A stretch of DNA of 64,000 nt from Deltaproteobacteria bacterium (GTDB lineage Bacteria > Myxococcota_A > Polyangia > Polyangiales > Houyiibacteriaceae). Positions 33,903 to 42,623 of this stretch are shown here, one piece after another. Location of the stretch: the NCBI GenBank assembly GCA_017644045.1, contig JAEPMI010000006.1, positions 150,980-214,979 of the forward strand. Reading direction: 5' to 3'. Under the pieces are notes generated by a model. That model worked only from the letters and a program-made list of their open reading frames with translations, was not told the DNA's origin and searched no databases. The position numbers were made by a program, and so were the translations under genes. Numbering within the stretch: the first letter of the stretch is position 1; every line of letters starts with the position of its first letter.

Positions 33903-36443
33903 ATGTCGGACACCCTTCGCCAGCGGCTCCTGCCGGCCGCCCTGCTCCTCGCGCTCATCGCGCTGCTCCTGATCCGGATCGGCTCGTTCGGGATCTGGGA
34001 CCCCTGGGAGCTGAACGCGGCGGACGCCGCGCGGAACCTCCTCGAGGGTGAGGGCGTCGCCTGGAACCGACCGCCGCTGACGACCTGGCTGATCTCGACG
34101 AGCTTCGACCTCTTCGGGGTCAACGAGTGGGCCGGCCGTCTTCCCGCCGTGCTCGGCGGCGTGGTCGTACTGATCGCGACGCTGGCCTACGCCCGGCGCT
34201 TCGGCGACCGACGCGCAGGGATGTACGCGGCGATCATCGCCGGCACCACGCCTCTCTTCCTCTTCAACGCCCGTCAGATGCTCGGCGACGCCGTCGCGAT
34301 GGGCGCCACGGGCCTGGTCGGGCTCGCCGCCGCCATGGTCGCCCTCCGGCCCCCGCAGCTCGCCGCCCTCGGACTCGGAAGGTCGAAGTCGAAGCCGGAG
34401 TCGTCGTCTGGCGCGAAGCCGGGCCTCGCACAGAGTCACGGAGCCACAGAGTCCACAGAGGAAGAAGAAGTAGAAGAGTCGGAGTCGGCGTCGGAGTCGA
34501 AGTCGGCGTCGGACGCGAAGGCCGCCGAACCGAGCGCCATCGCGACCTGGATCTGGCCGGCGGTCCTCGCCGTCGCCATCCCGCTCGCCGCGCTCGCGGC
34601 CGGCGCGCTCCAGGGCCTCCTGCCACCGCTCCTCGCCGTCGCGGCCGTCGCCCTCTTCCGTGCGCTCCCCAAGGAACGCGCGCGCCTCATCGGCGGCACG
34701 GTCATCGCCATCATCGCGGTCGCCCTCACCGCCGTCGTGGCCCGCGCCGTCTTCATCGATGCCGCTGGCTACAGCCCCTGGCTCGGTGGCGCCCCGCGCG
34801 GCGGCAACCCGCCGGGCTTCGACGTGGGCCTCGAGCTGGTCTTCCACGCCTTCGCCCCCTGGAGCGCCCTCGCGCTCGTCGCCGTCGCCGCGCTGCTCCG
34901 GCCGGATCGCCGTGAGGCGAAGGCCGAAGGTGAGGGCTCCGAAGCCTCGCCTCTGACCGAGGGCCGGCTGGTGCTCGTCCTCTGGGCCGCCCTCGCCTAT
35001 GGCGCCCAGGTCGTCTTCACCTCTCGCTACGGCCCGACCACCTACCTCGCGGTCGTGCCCCTCGCCGCGGCCATCGCGCTCTTCCTCCGCGACGTCGAGG
35101 AGAGCGGTCGCGCCTGGTGGAGCGAGGCCGTGATCGGCGCGCTCTTCATCGGCCTGCTGATCCGCGACTTCGCGTTCTACCCCTCGAGCCCCATCTCCGG
35201 CCTCCCTCTCGACGGCGTCACCGTCCCGGAGATCTTCAACCCGATGAAGCGCTGGGCCGTCGTGCTCGGCGTCTTCGCGCTCGGGCTCATCCTCGCGTTC
35301 ATCTCCGGTGAGGAGCCGAAGAAGCCCGAGGTGCGGGCGACCGTCGTTCCATGGCTGAAGAAGCAGTGGAAGCGTGGCGGCGCCTTCCGCTTCTGGCTCG
35401 GGCTCGGCGGCCTGGCGAGCCTCGGCATGCTCGTCTTCGGGACGGTCTGCTGGATCGGCGACACCAGCCTCCCGCTCGCCTCTCTGGTCATCCGGGTGGG
35501 TCAGGTGCTGATGCTCGTCCCCATCGCCGCGGTCGCGCTCGTGTTCGCGGTGCCCTGGGCCCTGCACGGTGCGCGAAAGCTCGGCGAGACCCGCTGGCGG
35601 ATGGCCCCGCTGCTCATCGCGGGCGTCGTCGTGGGCGGATACGCCAGCCAGGGCTTCCTGCCCGAGCTCAGCGCCCACTTCTCGCCGCGCGAGGTCTACG
35701 ACACCTACAACGAGCTCCACGACGTGGGCGAGCCGCTCGGCGAGTACCAGGTGAGCGGCCGCGCCGCCGCCTACTACGCGGAGGGCGAGATCGAAGAGCT
35801 CCGCACCCAGGCCGACCTGCTCGAGTTCCTCGGTGAAGACACCCGACGCTGGGCCGTGATCCCGACCGAAGAGCTGCCCGCGCTCAACCGCTCGTACCGC
35901 GCTCAGGAGCACGAGCACCTCTTCGTCGCCGACGCGCGCAGCGCGCGGATGCTGCTGGTCACCAACCAGCCCGTCGCCGGCCGCGAGAACCAGAACTTCC
36001 TGGTCGACGCGATCCTCGACGAGGAGCCGGACCCGGACGTTCGCGTCGGCGGCAAGTTCGACGACCGCATCGAGCTCATCGGCTACGACATCGACACGCC
36101 GCAGCAGGGCTTCGTCGGCGCCGGCCAGGAGGTCACCGTGACCTGGTACTGGCGCGCGCTGAACCGCGTGCCGGGCTCGTACCAGATCTTCCTGCACGTC
36201 GACGGCATGGGGAACCGGATGAACGGCGACCACGAGCCGGTGGAAGGCAAGTACCCGGTGCGCCTCTGGGACGAAGGCGACATCATCGTCGACCGCCAGA
36301 CCATGCGCGTGCCCGCGAACTACCGGCCCGGCCCGTACACCTTCTGGATCGGCTTCTACAGCGGCAACAACCGCCTGAGCGTCACTCAGGGCCAGGAAGA
36401 CGACGCCGACCGCCTGCGCGCCGGCGTGATGCGGGTCCGCTGA
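33903..36443 (+). CDS. ArnT/PMT-type integral membrane glycosyltransferase
   Basis: 846 aa. N-terminal half is a GT-C fold: first loop 'GIWDPWELNAADAARNLL' with the acidic catalytic residue region (WDPWE), 'NRPPLTTWLISTSFDLFG', and about ten or more hydrophobic helices. Such enzymes move sugars from polyprenyl phosphate to lipid A or proteins. The C-terminal about 220 aa are soluble and beta-rich ('GGKFDDRIELIGYDI', 'VTVTWYWRALNRVPGSYQIF'), probably periplasmic. Residues about 159-206 are a low-complexity Ser/Glu/Lys insert encoded by repeat DNA, in a predicted loop between helices. The start ATG 33903 follows a hairpin. Confidence 0.85.
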   Translation: MSDTLRQRLLPAALLLALIALLLIRIGSFGIWDPWELNAADAARNLLEGEGVAWNRPPLTTWLISTSFDLFGVNEWAGRLPAVLGGVVVLIATLAYARRFGDRRAGMYAAIIAGTTPLFLFNARQMLGDAVAMGATGLVGLAAAMVALRPPQLAALGLGRSKSKPESSSGAKPGLAQSHGATESTEEEEVEESESASESKSASDAKAAEPSAIATWIWPAVLAVAIPLAALAAGALQGLLPPLLAVAAVALFRALPKERARLIGGTVIAIIAVALTAVVARAVFIDAAGYSPWLGGAPRGGNPPGFDVGLELVFHAFAPWSALALVAVAALLRPDRREAKAEGEGSEASPLTEGRLVLVLWAALAYGAQVVFTSRYGPTTYLAVVPLAAAIALFLRDVEESGRAWWSEAVIGALFIGLLIRDFAFYPSSPISGLPLDGVTVPEIFNPMKRWAVVLGVFALGLILAFISGEEPKKPEVRATVVPWLKKQWKRGGAFRFWLGLGGLASLGMLVFGTVCWIGDTSLPLASLVIRVGQVLMLVPIAAVALVFAVPWALHGARKLGETRWRMAPLLIAGVVVGGYASQGFLPELSAHFSPREVYDTYNELHDVGEPLGEYQVSGRAAAYYAEGEIEELRTQADLLEFLGEDTRRWAVIPTEELPALNRSYRAQEHEHLFVADARSARMLLVTNQPVAGRENQNFLVDAILDEEPDPDVRVGGKFDDRIELIGYDIDTPQQGFVGAGQEVTVTWYWRALNRVPGSYQIFLHVDGMGNRMNGDHEPVEGKYPVRLWDEGDIIVDRQTMRVPANYRPGPYTFWIGFYSGNNRLSVTQGQEDDADRLRAGVMRVR
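34377..34519 (+). repeat. Hexanucleotide and CACAGAG-type repeat insert inside the glycosyltransferase gene
   Basis: Two repeat types are joined in frame. At 34428-34461 there is a cacagagtcacggagccacagag-like tract (known as a dispersed simple motif in various soil bacteria), preceded at 34381-34402 and followed at 34477-34519 by six-base units tcggag/tcggcg/tcgaag. The tract is locally less GC-rich than its surroundings and adds about 47 residues without breaking the frame. Confidence 0.7.
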
Positions 36444-36447
36444 CCCG

Positions 36448-37101
36448 GTGAGCGGCGAGCTCATCCCCTCCGCCGCCGTCGTCCTGCTGCGGCGGGCCGA
36501 CCCCTTCGAGGTGCTCGTCGTGCGGCGGAGCGCCGAGATGCGCTTCTACGGTGGTGCCTGGGTCTTCCCCGGCGGACGAGTCGACCCCGACGAGCAACGC
36601 GCCGATCCGATCGAGTCCGCGCGTGTCGCCGCGGTCCGCGAGGTACACGAAGAGACCCGGCTCCTCGTGAACGCGGACGCGCTGCGTCCACTCTCGCGCT
36701 GGACGACTCCGGTCGAACGACCTCGGCGTTACCGGGCCTGGTTCTTCCTCGGCGAGCACCCGGGAGGCGAGGTCGAGGTCGACGGTTCGGAGATCCACGC
36801 GCACTGGTGGACCCGCCCAGCCGAGGCCCTCGCCGCGCGTGAGCGGGGTGACCTGATCCTGCCGCCACCGGTCTTCGTCACCCTCTCGGTGCTGGCCGAA
36901 CAGCCGAGCCTCGAGTCCGCGATCGCCTTGGCCGAGGGCCCACCCCAGCACTACGACCCGCGGGTCTCGCCGATCGCCGGGGGCCACGCGAGCCTCTACG
37001 AGGGGGACGCTGGATTCCTGAACGGAAACGGCGAGATGCCCGGCCGGAGGCATCGTTTGTGGATGACCGAGCGCGAGTGGCGCTACGAGCGCTCCGGCTG
37101 A
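36448..37101 (+). CDS. Nudix hydrolase, NUDT19/RP2p-like with extended Nudix box
   Basis: 217 aa, start GTG 36448. 'MRFYGGAWVFPGGRVDPDE' opens the Nudix box, and 'AAVREVHEETRLLV' closes it; the usual Gx5Ex7REUxEExGU spacing carries 7 extra residues and the final Gly is replaced by Arg. Insertions here are typical of NUDT19-type CoA diphosphatases. It would hydrolyse nucleoside-diphosphate derivatives, possibly CoA esters. The end 'GRRHRLWMTEREWRYE' is typical of this subfamily. It lies 4 bp after the glycosyltransferase stop, so probably cotranscribed. Confidence 0.82.
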   Translation: MSGELIPSAAVVLLRRADPFEVLVVRRSAEMRFYGGAWVFPGGRVDPDEQRADPIESARVAAVREVHEETRLLVNADALRPLSRWTTPVERPRRYRAWFFLGEHPGGEVEVDGSEIHAHWWTRPAEALAARERGDLILPPPVFVTLSVLAEQPSLESAIALAEGPPQHYDPRVSPIAGGHASLYEGDAGFLNGNGEMPGRRHRLWMTEREWRYERSG

Positions 37102-37150
37102 TTCGGTTTTGCATTTGCGGCCGCCCGCGTTTTCGTGCTTCGTTCCCCTC

Positions 37151-37522
37151 ATGGTGGAGGACGAGGCGAGCGGGGAAGACCGCCGGATCCACGAGCGCTT
37201 CGAGACGCGCATCGCCGTGGACGTCCACTCGGACCGACCGAGCGGCGACCATTTCCTCTTCGCCTACATCGAGAACATCTCGGAAATGGGCATCTTCGTC
37301 CGAACCGACGATCCGTTGCCGCCGGGCACCGAGGTGACGCTCCGCTTCACGGCGAGCAAGAGCCGCATCGAGCTCGACGGCTGCGTGATGTGGATCAACC
37401 CGGTGCGTGACGACGGAGACAACCCGAACCCCGGCATGGGCGTTCGCTTCGAGTCGCTGAGCCCCGAGGACCGCGAGCACGTGGTCGAGCTCATCCGCGC
37501 CGTCGCCTACTTGAACGACTGA
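37151..37522 (+). CDS. PilZ-type domain protein (TIGR02266-like)
   Basis: 123 aa, start ATG 37151. 'RRIHERFETRIAVDV' and 'IENISEMGIFVRTDDPLPPGT' match the PilZ-type domain paralogous family common in Myxococcota. The RxxxR at 'RRIHER' is close to the c-di-GMP-binding arginines, but the second motif (D/NxSxxG) is NISEMG, so binding is plausible. Soluble; target unknown. It stands alone before the kinase gene. Confidence 0.85.
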   Translation: MVEDEASGEDRRIHERFETRIAVDVHSDRPSGDHFLFAYIENISEMGIFVRTDDPLPPGTEVTLRFTASKSRIELDGCVMWINPVRDDGDNPNPGMGVRFESLSPEDREHVVELIRAVAYLND

Positions 37523-37682
37523 GCGAGCCACTCAGCGGCTGCGCCGGAGCGCGACGCCGTGGGGCGCCAGCCCCCGCCGACGGGCGAGGTCAGGGCATTT
37601 TCCTCGACGCACGAGCAAGCTCAGAAGGGTCCAGCGCCGAGCTTGTTGCGGGGAGGTCACGGAGCGCGCGAGTCTGCTTGGA

Positions 37683-40600
37683 ATGACCTCGCTCGGCCCC
37701 TACCGGATCGTGCGCCCGCTCGGCTTCGGGGGGATGGGTGAGGTCCACCTCGCCGAGCGAACGACCGAAGCTGGAACCGAGCGCGTGGCGCTCAAGCTCC
37801 TCGCCGGACCCCTCCCCTCACCGAGCCTCCTCGAGCGCTTCGCCGCCGAGGCCACGGTGCGCATCGCGCACCCGAACGTCGTGGAGGTCATCGACGCCGG
37901 GAACCTCGACGGGCGCGCCTACATCGCGCTCGAGCTGCTCGAAGGCGAGACCCTGCGAGCCCGCTTCGAACGGGAGCGCGTGCCGCCGGAAGAGCTCGCC
38001 GCCCTCGGCGCCCAGGCCGCCGCAGGCCTCCAGGCGGTTCACGACGCAGGCGTCGTTCACCGCGACATCAAGCCCTCGAACCTCTTCGTCACGAAGGACG
38101 GCACGCTCAAGCTCATCGACTTCGGTGTGGCCCTCGTGGCGCACGCGACCCGCCTCACCAGCGCGGCCGCGGTCCCCGGAACGATGGGCTACCTTTCCCC
38201 GGAGCAGGCGGGTGGCCACGAGGCCACCGGTCGCTCGGACCTCTGGGCGCTCGCCGCCGTCCTCTACGAAGGGCTCAGCGGTCAGCCTCCCTTTCTGCGC
38301 CCTACCCCGCTCGCGACCGCCATCGCCACGCTGCTCGAAGAGCCACCACCGCTCTCGGAGGTCGCCCCCGGCGCGCCGGCGTGGCTGACCCGAGCGGTCG
38401 AGCGCGCGCTCGGCCGCGACCCCTCGGACCGCTTCGAGACGGCTGCGGCGTTCGCCGAGGCGCTCCGCGGGGCGGACCCGAGTGCGCCCGCGAGCGAGCC
38501 GCGCGCCGCCTCTCTCCGGCCGGGGGAGCGACGGGTCGTCGCCGTGCTGCTCGCCGAGGGCGTCCGCGACCGAGAGGCGATCGAAGCCGCGGTCACCGAC
38601 GCCATGGGCTCGATCAGCGCGCTCGCCGGCGGTCGGATGCTCGCACTCTTCGGCGCCGAGCGCTGGCACGGCGACGAGCTCGAGCGCGCGGCCACGACGG
38701 CCCTCGCCATTCGAGCGCATGCCGACTGGGTCGCGCTCGCGTCCGGCTGGGCGTCGAGCCAGCAGGGCTCCGTCGAGGGCGCGGCCATCACCGCCGTCGA
38801 GCGTTCGCTCGCCGAGCCGCTCGAAGGCGTCGCGGTCGACGAAGCCACCGCGCAGGCCCTCGGCGAAGCGTTCGCGTTGCGCGCGGTTCCCGAGAGCGAG
38901 GGCATTCACGAGCTGCGCGACCGAGCGGAGTCCGCGCCCACACCGCTGCCGCTGGTCGGGCGCGACGCCGAGCTCGCGCAGCTGCGCGCGGCGCTCACGA
39001 CCGCCCACAACGACCACCGCGGAGTCCTCGCCACGGTGGTCGGCCCTCCCGGCATCGGGAAGAGCCGGCTCCTCGCCGACTTCGCGGGCGAGTTGGACGC
39101 GACCGTGCTCGAAGCCAGCGCGACCCCGCGAAGCCAGCGCGAAGACTACGGCTGGCTCCGTGCCCTCGTGCGCAGCCGCGCGCCCGAAGTGGACGCGCGC
39201 CTCCGTCGGCTGGTCGGCAACGATCTGGCGCTGCAGCGGGACCGCGTCCATCGACTCTTCTCGAGTTGGCTGCGCGACGCGCTGGGTGCGGGGGGCGTGC
39301 TCGTCCTGGACGACGCGCACTGGTCCGACGAGCCCTCGCTCGATCTCCTCGACGAGCTCCTCGACGACGCGGAGGTCCCGCTCCTGGTCCTGATGGGTAG
39401 CCGCGACGACCAGCTCCTCGAGGAGCGGCAACCGCTGGTGATCGCCCCGCGCCCCCTCGACCGAGCGGGGATCGCCGAGCTCGCCAGCGCCGTGACGGGA
39501 GCCGCGCTCGACGCGCCGGCCCTCGGCGACCTGGCTGAGCGCACCGGAGGCAACCCGCTCTTCGTGCTCCACTGCGCGGCGGCGGAGGACCAGAGCGACG
39601 CGCGCCCCGTCTCGGTCGAAGCGGCAGTGCAGATCCGGCTCGACGCGCTCACCGAGGCGGAGCGCACCCTCTGCCGCGCGGCGGCGGTCTTCCAGCGCCC
39701 CTTCGCCGTGCCAGAGCTCGGGCTGCTCGGCGGACTGGAGCCGGACCGCCTGCCGGAGCTCGTGCGGCGCTCGCTGCTGGTGCGGCGGGGTCGACGCCGG
39801 GACGTCCGCTACGACTTCGCCAACCGGCTCATCGCCGAGGTCGCCTACGAGTCCTCGACGCTCGAGCGCCGGCGCGAGCTCCACGATCGAATCGCGCAGC
39901 TCACGACCGAGCCCGCGGAGCGGGCGTTCCATCTGGAGCGAGCAGCCCGACCCCGGGCCGCAGCCGAGGCGCACGCCATCGCAGCCGAGGCCGCGGTCCG
40001 TCGGGGCGACTGTGGCGCGGCGCTCCACGCGACCGAGAGAGCGCTCGAGCTCGGTATCGGCGAATCGCACCACTTCGAGCTCGGGATGGTCCGCGCCGAC
40101 GCTCTCCGCTTCCTCGGCCGCCGACCGGAACAGCTCGAGGCCCTCCGCGGAGCAGCCGACGCCGCGGACACGGCCGCCGATCGCGCGCGCGTCCACAGCG
40201 AGCTCGCGGTGTGGCATTGGCGAAGCGGCGAGCAAGGCGCGGGGCTCCGCCACGCCGAGCGCGCGGTCCTCGAAGCCAAAGAGTCCGACGACCCCGACGC
40301 GAAGGTGCTCGCGCACGGCCGGCTCTTCCTCGTCGAGGGAAACGGAGAGCGCGCGGCCCGAGCGCTCGCGGAGGCACGCAAGTACGTGGACCTGGTCGGG
40401 CCCGGTCGGCGGGCGACGTTGCTCGCGTGGGAGGCGCACCACCACGCGACCACCGGCGCGCTCGGCAAGCAGCTCGTCGCCTACACCGAGCTCGTCGAGG
40501 CCTACGACATGCTCGGCGATCTCCGGCGCAAGGCCGGCGCCGAGGCCAACCTCGCGGACGCCTACAACCGGCTGGGCGCCTACGCCGAAGCGGCGGAGGC

Positions 40601-41159
40601 ACTCGAGGGTGCGCTCGACGCGTGCCGCCAGGTCCGCAACCGAACGCTCGAAGGCTACGCCCTGCTCAACCTCGGCTACGCCCGCATCGGCCTCGGCGAT
40701 TGGGCAGGCGCGCTCGAGGCCCTCGACGCCGCCGGAGCGCTCGCCGAGTCCCAAGGAGAGGCCGCGCTCGCGGCGTGGGTCCGGCTCTATCGCGCGCGGG
40801 TCCTTCCGGCGTCCGAGGCCCTCCTGGCGATGGAAGCGCTGCTCGCGGAGCCGCTCGAGGGGCTCGACGCGATCTGGGCGGCCGCCGCGGCCGTCGCCGC
40901 CCGCGCCGCTCTCGAGCTCGGGGACGTCGACACCGCCGAGGCCCACTCGGCCTCGGCGCTGGGTCTGCTCCGGGAGCTCGGGAGCATCCAGGAGGACGAG
41001 CCGGCCATCTACCGTGCCCGCATCGACGTGCTCCGCGCACGCGGCGTGGACGACGAAGCCGACGTCCTCGAAGCCGAGCTCGACCTGCGAGTCGCCGAGC
41101 GCGCCGCGGGCATCGAGGACCCGGTGCTGCGCGAGCAGTTCACCAAGCGCGATCGTTAG
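37683..41159 (+). CDS. Ser/Thr kinase-cyclase-like-AAA ATPase-TPR protein
   Basis: 1158 aa multidomain protein. Kinase (about 5-265): 'RPLGFGGMGEVHLAE', 'VALKLL', 'VVHRDIKPSN' (Asp about 128), 'LIDFGVA', 'GYLSPEQ'. Residues about 275-415 are a shortened class III cyclase-like domain ('RRVVAVLLAEG', 'AGGRMLALFGAE', 'VEGAAITAVERSLAEP') lacking the usual metal Asp pair. Then an ATPase: Walker A 'GPPGIGKS' (454-461), Walker B 'GVLVLDDAHW'. The C-terminal half (about 740-1150) is TPR. This matches PknK-like kinase/ATPase signalling proteins. No membrane helix. It converges with the beta-helix lipoprotein with 4 bp overlap. Confidence 0.9.
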   Translation: MTSLGPYRIVRPLGFGGMGEVHLAERTTEAGTERVALKLLAGPLPSPSLLERFAAEATVRIAHPNVVEVIDAGNLDGRAYIALELLEGETLRARFERERVPPEELAALGAQAAAGLQAVHDAGVVHRDIKPSNLFVTKDGTLKLIDFGVALVAHATRLTSAAAVPGTMGYLSPEQAGGHEATGRSDLWALAAVLYEGLSGQPPFLRPTPLATAIATLLEEPPPLSEVAPGAPAWLTRAVERALGRDPSDRFETAAAFAEALRGADPSAPASEPRAASLRPGERRVVAVLLAEGVRDREAIEAAVTDAMGSISALAGGRMLALFGAERWHGDELERAATTALAIRAHADWVALASGWASSQQGSVEGAAITAVERSLAEPLEGVAVDEATAQALGEAFALRAVPESEGIHELRDRAESAPTPLPLVGRDAELAQLRAALTTAHNDHRGVLATVVGPPGIGKSRLLADFAGELDATVLEASATPRSQREDYGWLRALVRSRAPEVDARLRRLVGNDLALQRDRVHRLFSSWLRDALGAGGVLVLDDAHWSDEPSLDLLDELLDDAEVPLLVLMGSRDDQLLEERQPLVIAPRPLDRAGIAELASAVTGAALDAPALGDLAERTGGNPLFVLHCAAAEDQSDARPVSVEAAVQIRLDALTEAERTLCRAAAVFQRPFAVPELGLLGGLEPDRLPELVRRSLLVRRGRRRDVRYDFANRLIAEVAYESSTLERRRELHDRIAQLTTEPAERAFHLERAARPRAAAEAHAIAAEAAVRRGDCGAALHATERALELGIGESHHFELGMVRADALRFLGRRPEQLEALRGAADAADTAADRARVHSELAVWHWRSGEQGAGLRHAERAVLEAKESDDPDAKVLAHGRLFLVEGNGERAARALAEARKYVDLVGPGRRATLLAWEAHHHATTGALGKQLVAYTELVEAYDMLGDLRRKAGAEANLADAYNRLGAYAEAAEALEGALDACRQVRNRTLEGYALLNLGYARIGLGDWAGALEALDAAGALAESQGEAALAAWVRLYRARVLPASEALLAMEALLAEPLEGLDAIWAAAAAVAARAALELGDVDTAEAHSASALGLLRELGSIQEDEPAIYRARIDVLRARGVDDEADVLEAELDLRVAERAAGIEDPVLREQFTKRDR

Positions 41160-42532
41160 GGACCGACGAGGGTGCCGATGCCGCCGGTGGCGACGCCGTC
41201 GACCGGCGGCAGACACGGCGGTCCGACGGCACCCGCGATGTCGAGCACGTCGGCCAGAGCCGGGTCGTTGACCGCGGTGTCGCCGAGTCGGTCGATCGCG
41301 GCGTCCCAGCCGGGCGCGACGGTGCCGTTCTGCGCGATGGCGCCGAGCTCGGCGCCGACACCCTCGACGACGACCGAGTCGAAGCTGTAGTCCACGGTCG
41401 TCCCGCCATCGAGGTCGAGGAGCAGCCCGACCCGAGCGTTCCGTCGCAGGTCGGTGCCTTCGACGGAGCCCGCGGACCGAATGAGGTGAAGCCCGTCGGC
41501 GGCGGTCACCGTTCGCAATCCGAAGACTCCGGCGGACTCGCGCGTCCCGCCGATGGTCGATCCGAGCACCTCGAGCGCCGGGTTGTCGAAGGTCGCCACG
41601 CCGGCGAAGGCGTTGTCCATCACGGTCGCGCCGTCGAGTGTCAGCGCCCCTCCACCCTGCGCCCAGACGCCCGCGAAACCGTTGCCGGTGACGGTCGCAT
41701 CCGTGTGGGTCGCCACGACCCCATCCGCGTGGAAGAGCCCGTAGGTGCTCCCGTCGGTCGCGCGCAGTCGCGTGCTCGTGACCGTCGCGTCGCCGACGAA
41801 GATGCCGTCGTAGGCCTCGATGGCCAGCGCACCGAACGATGCCTCGGCGAGCGTCACGTCGGTCAGGTCCGCCGAGCCGTCGAGCACCTCGAGCCCGACG
41901 CCGAGGTTCGCGCGCAGCTCGCTCTCGGACCACGTCGTCGTCGACCGAACCAGGAGCGCGCCGAAGGCCTCGAAGCCCCGCACGTCGGTCCGCTCCGCGA
42001 CGACGGTCGCGTCGACCGCCACGAGACCGTGGGTGGCCGCACCGCCTCCGCAGCTGAAGGGCGGCAGCGCCGGCAACGAGACCGCGAGGTCCGCCGCGTC
42101 GACCGGCCCGACGATGTCGACGTCGCGGATGGTGAGCGACGCCCCCTCGACGGCGACGCCAACGCCCTGGCTCACCACGATCTCGGTGCCCTCGAGCACG
42201 GCGTCACCGCTCCCCGTCGCGACCACGGCGCCGCAGGCGCTCGACTCCACCCGCAGGTCGCGCGCGGTCGTCACGCTCCCTGCCGCGGTCTCCAGGGTGA
42301 GCACACGGCCGGTCGCGCCCATCACGATCGAGTCGGCGCCCTCGCCCGCCAGCGTCACGCCGACCGGCACCACCAGCGACCCCTCGACGCGACATGCGCC
42401 GAGGAGGACCACCTCGCCCGCAGCGGCTGCGTCGAGCTCGGTCTGCAGCTCCGCAGCGCTGGGGCAGGAGGGATCACCGCAGGCGGAGGCCAGGGCGACG
42501 AGGGCGAGGGCGATCGAGAGACGAAGAGTCAT
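41156..42532 (-). CDS. Beta-helix lipoprotein (small)
   Basis: 458 aa, ATG 42532, lipobox 'LALVALASAC'. A parallel right-handed beta-helix pattern runs through most of the protein: repeated short strands such as 'GVTLAGEGADSIV', 'ARDLRVESSACGAVVATGSG', 'GLFHADGVVATHTDATVTGNG' in irregular rungs of about 20-25 aa. No catalytic motif is visible. Last gene of the sigma-beta-helix operon (92 bp after the larger paralogue). Likely surface-exposed; ligand unknown. Confidence 0.75.
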   Translation of the reverse strand: MTLRLSIALALVALASACGDPSCPSAAELQTELDAAAAGEVVLLGACRVEGSLVVPVGVTLAGEGADSIVMGATGRVLTLETAAGSVTTARDLRVESSACGAVVATGSGDAVLEGTEIVVSQGVGVAVEGASLTIRDVDIVGPVDAADLAVSLPALPPFSCGGGAATHGLVAVDATVVAERTDVRGFEAFGALLVRSTTTWSESELRANLGVGLEVLDGSADLTDVTLAEASFGALAIEAYDGIFVGDATVTSTRLRATDGSTYGLFHADGVVATHTDATVTGNGFAGVWAQGGGALTLDGATVMDNAFAGVATFDNPALEVLGSTIGGTRESAGVFGLRTVTAADGLHLIRSAGSVEGTDLRRNARVGLLLDLDGGTTVDYSFDSVVVEGVGAELGAIAQNGTVAPGWDAAIDRLGDTAVNDPALADVLDIAGAVGPPCLPPVDGVATGGIGTLVGP

Positions 42533-42623
42533 GACGAGACGAGCGGGCGCCCGCGCCGAGCGCGAGAGCACCCGTCGTGACCCCTCTAACGCGTCCGTTC
42601 GGCGTTCCATCGATCTTTCTTCG

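Noticed and set aside
34377-34519. The repeat insert in the glycosyltransferase gene as an insertion sequence
   Set aside because: It has no inverted ends, no ORF of its own and keeps the reading frame, so simple-repeat expansion is more likely.
37818-41933. A minus-strand open frame of about 1,370 codons over the kinase-ATPase gene
   Set aside because: Antisense shadow of a gene with complete kinase and ATPase motifs. Its own translation is low-complexity.
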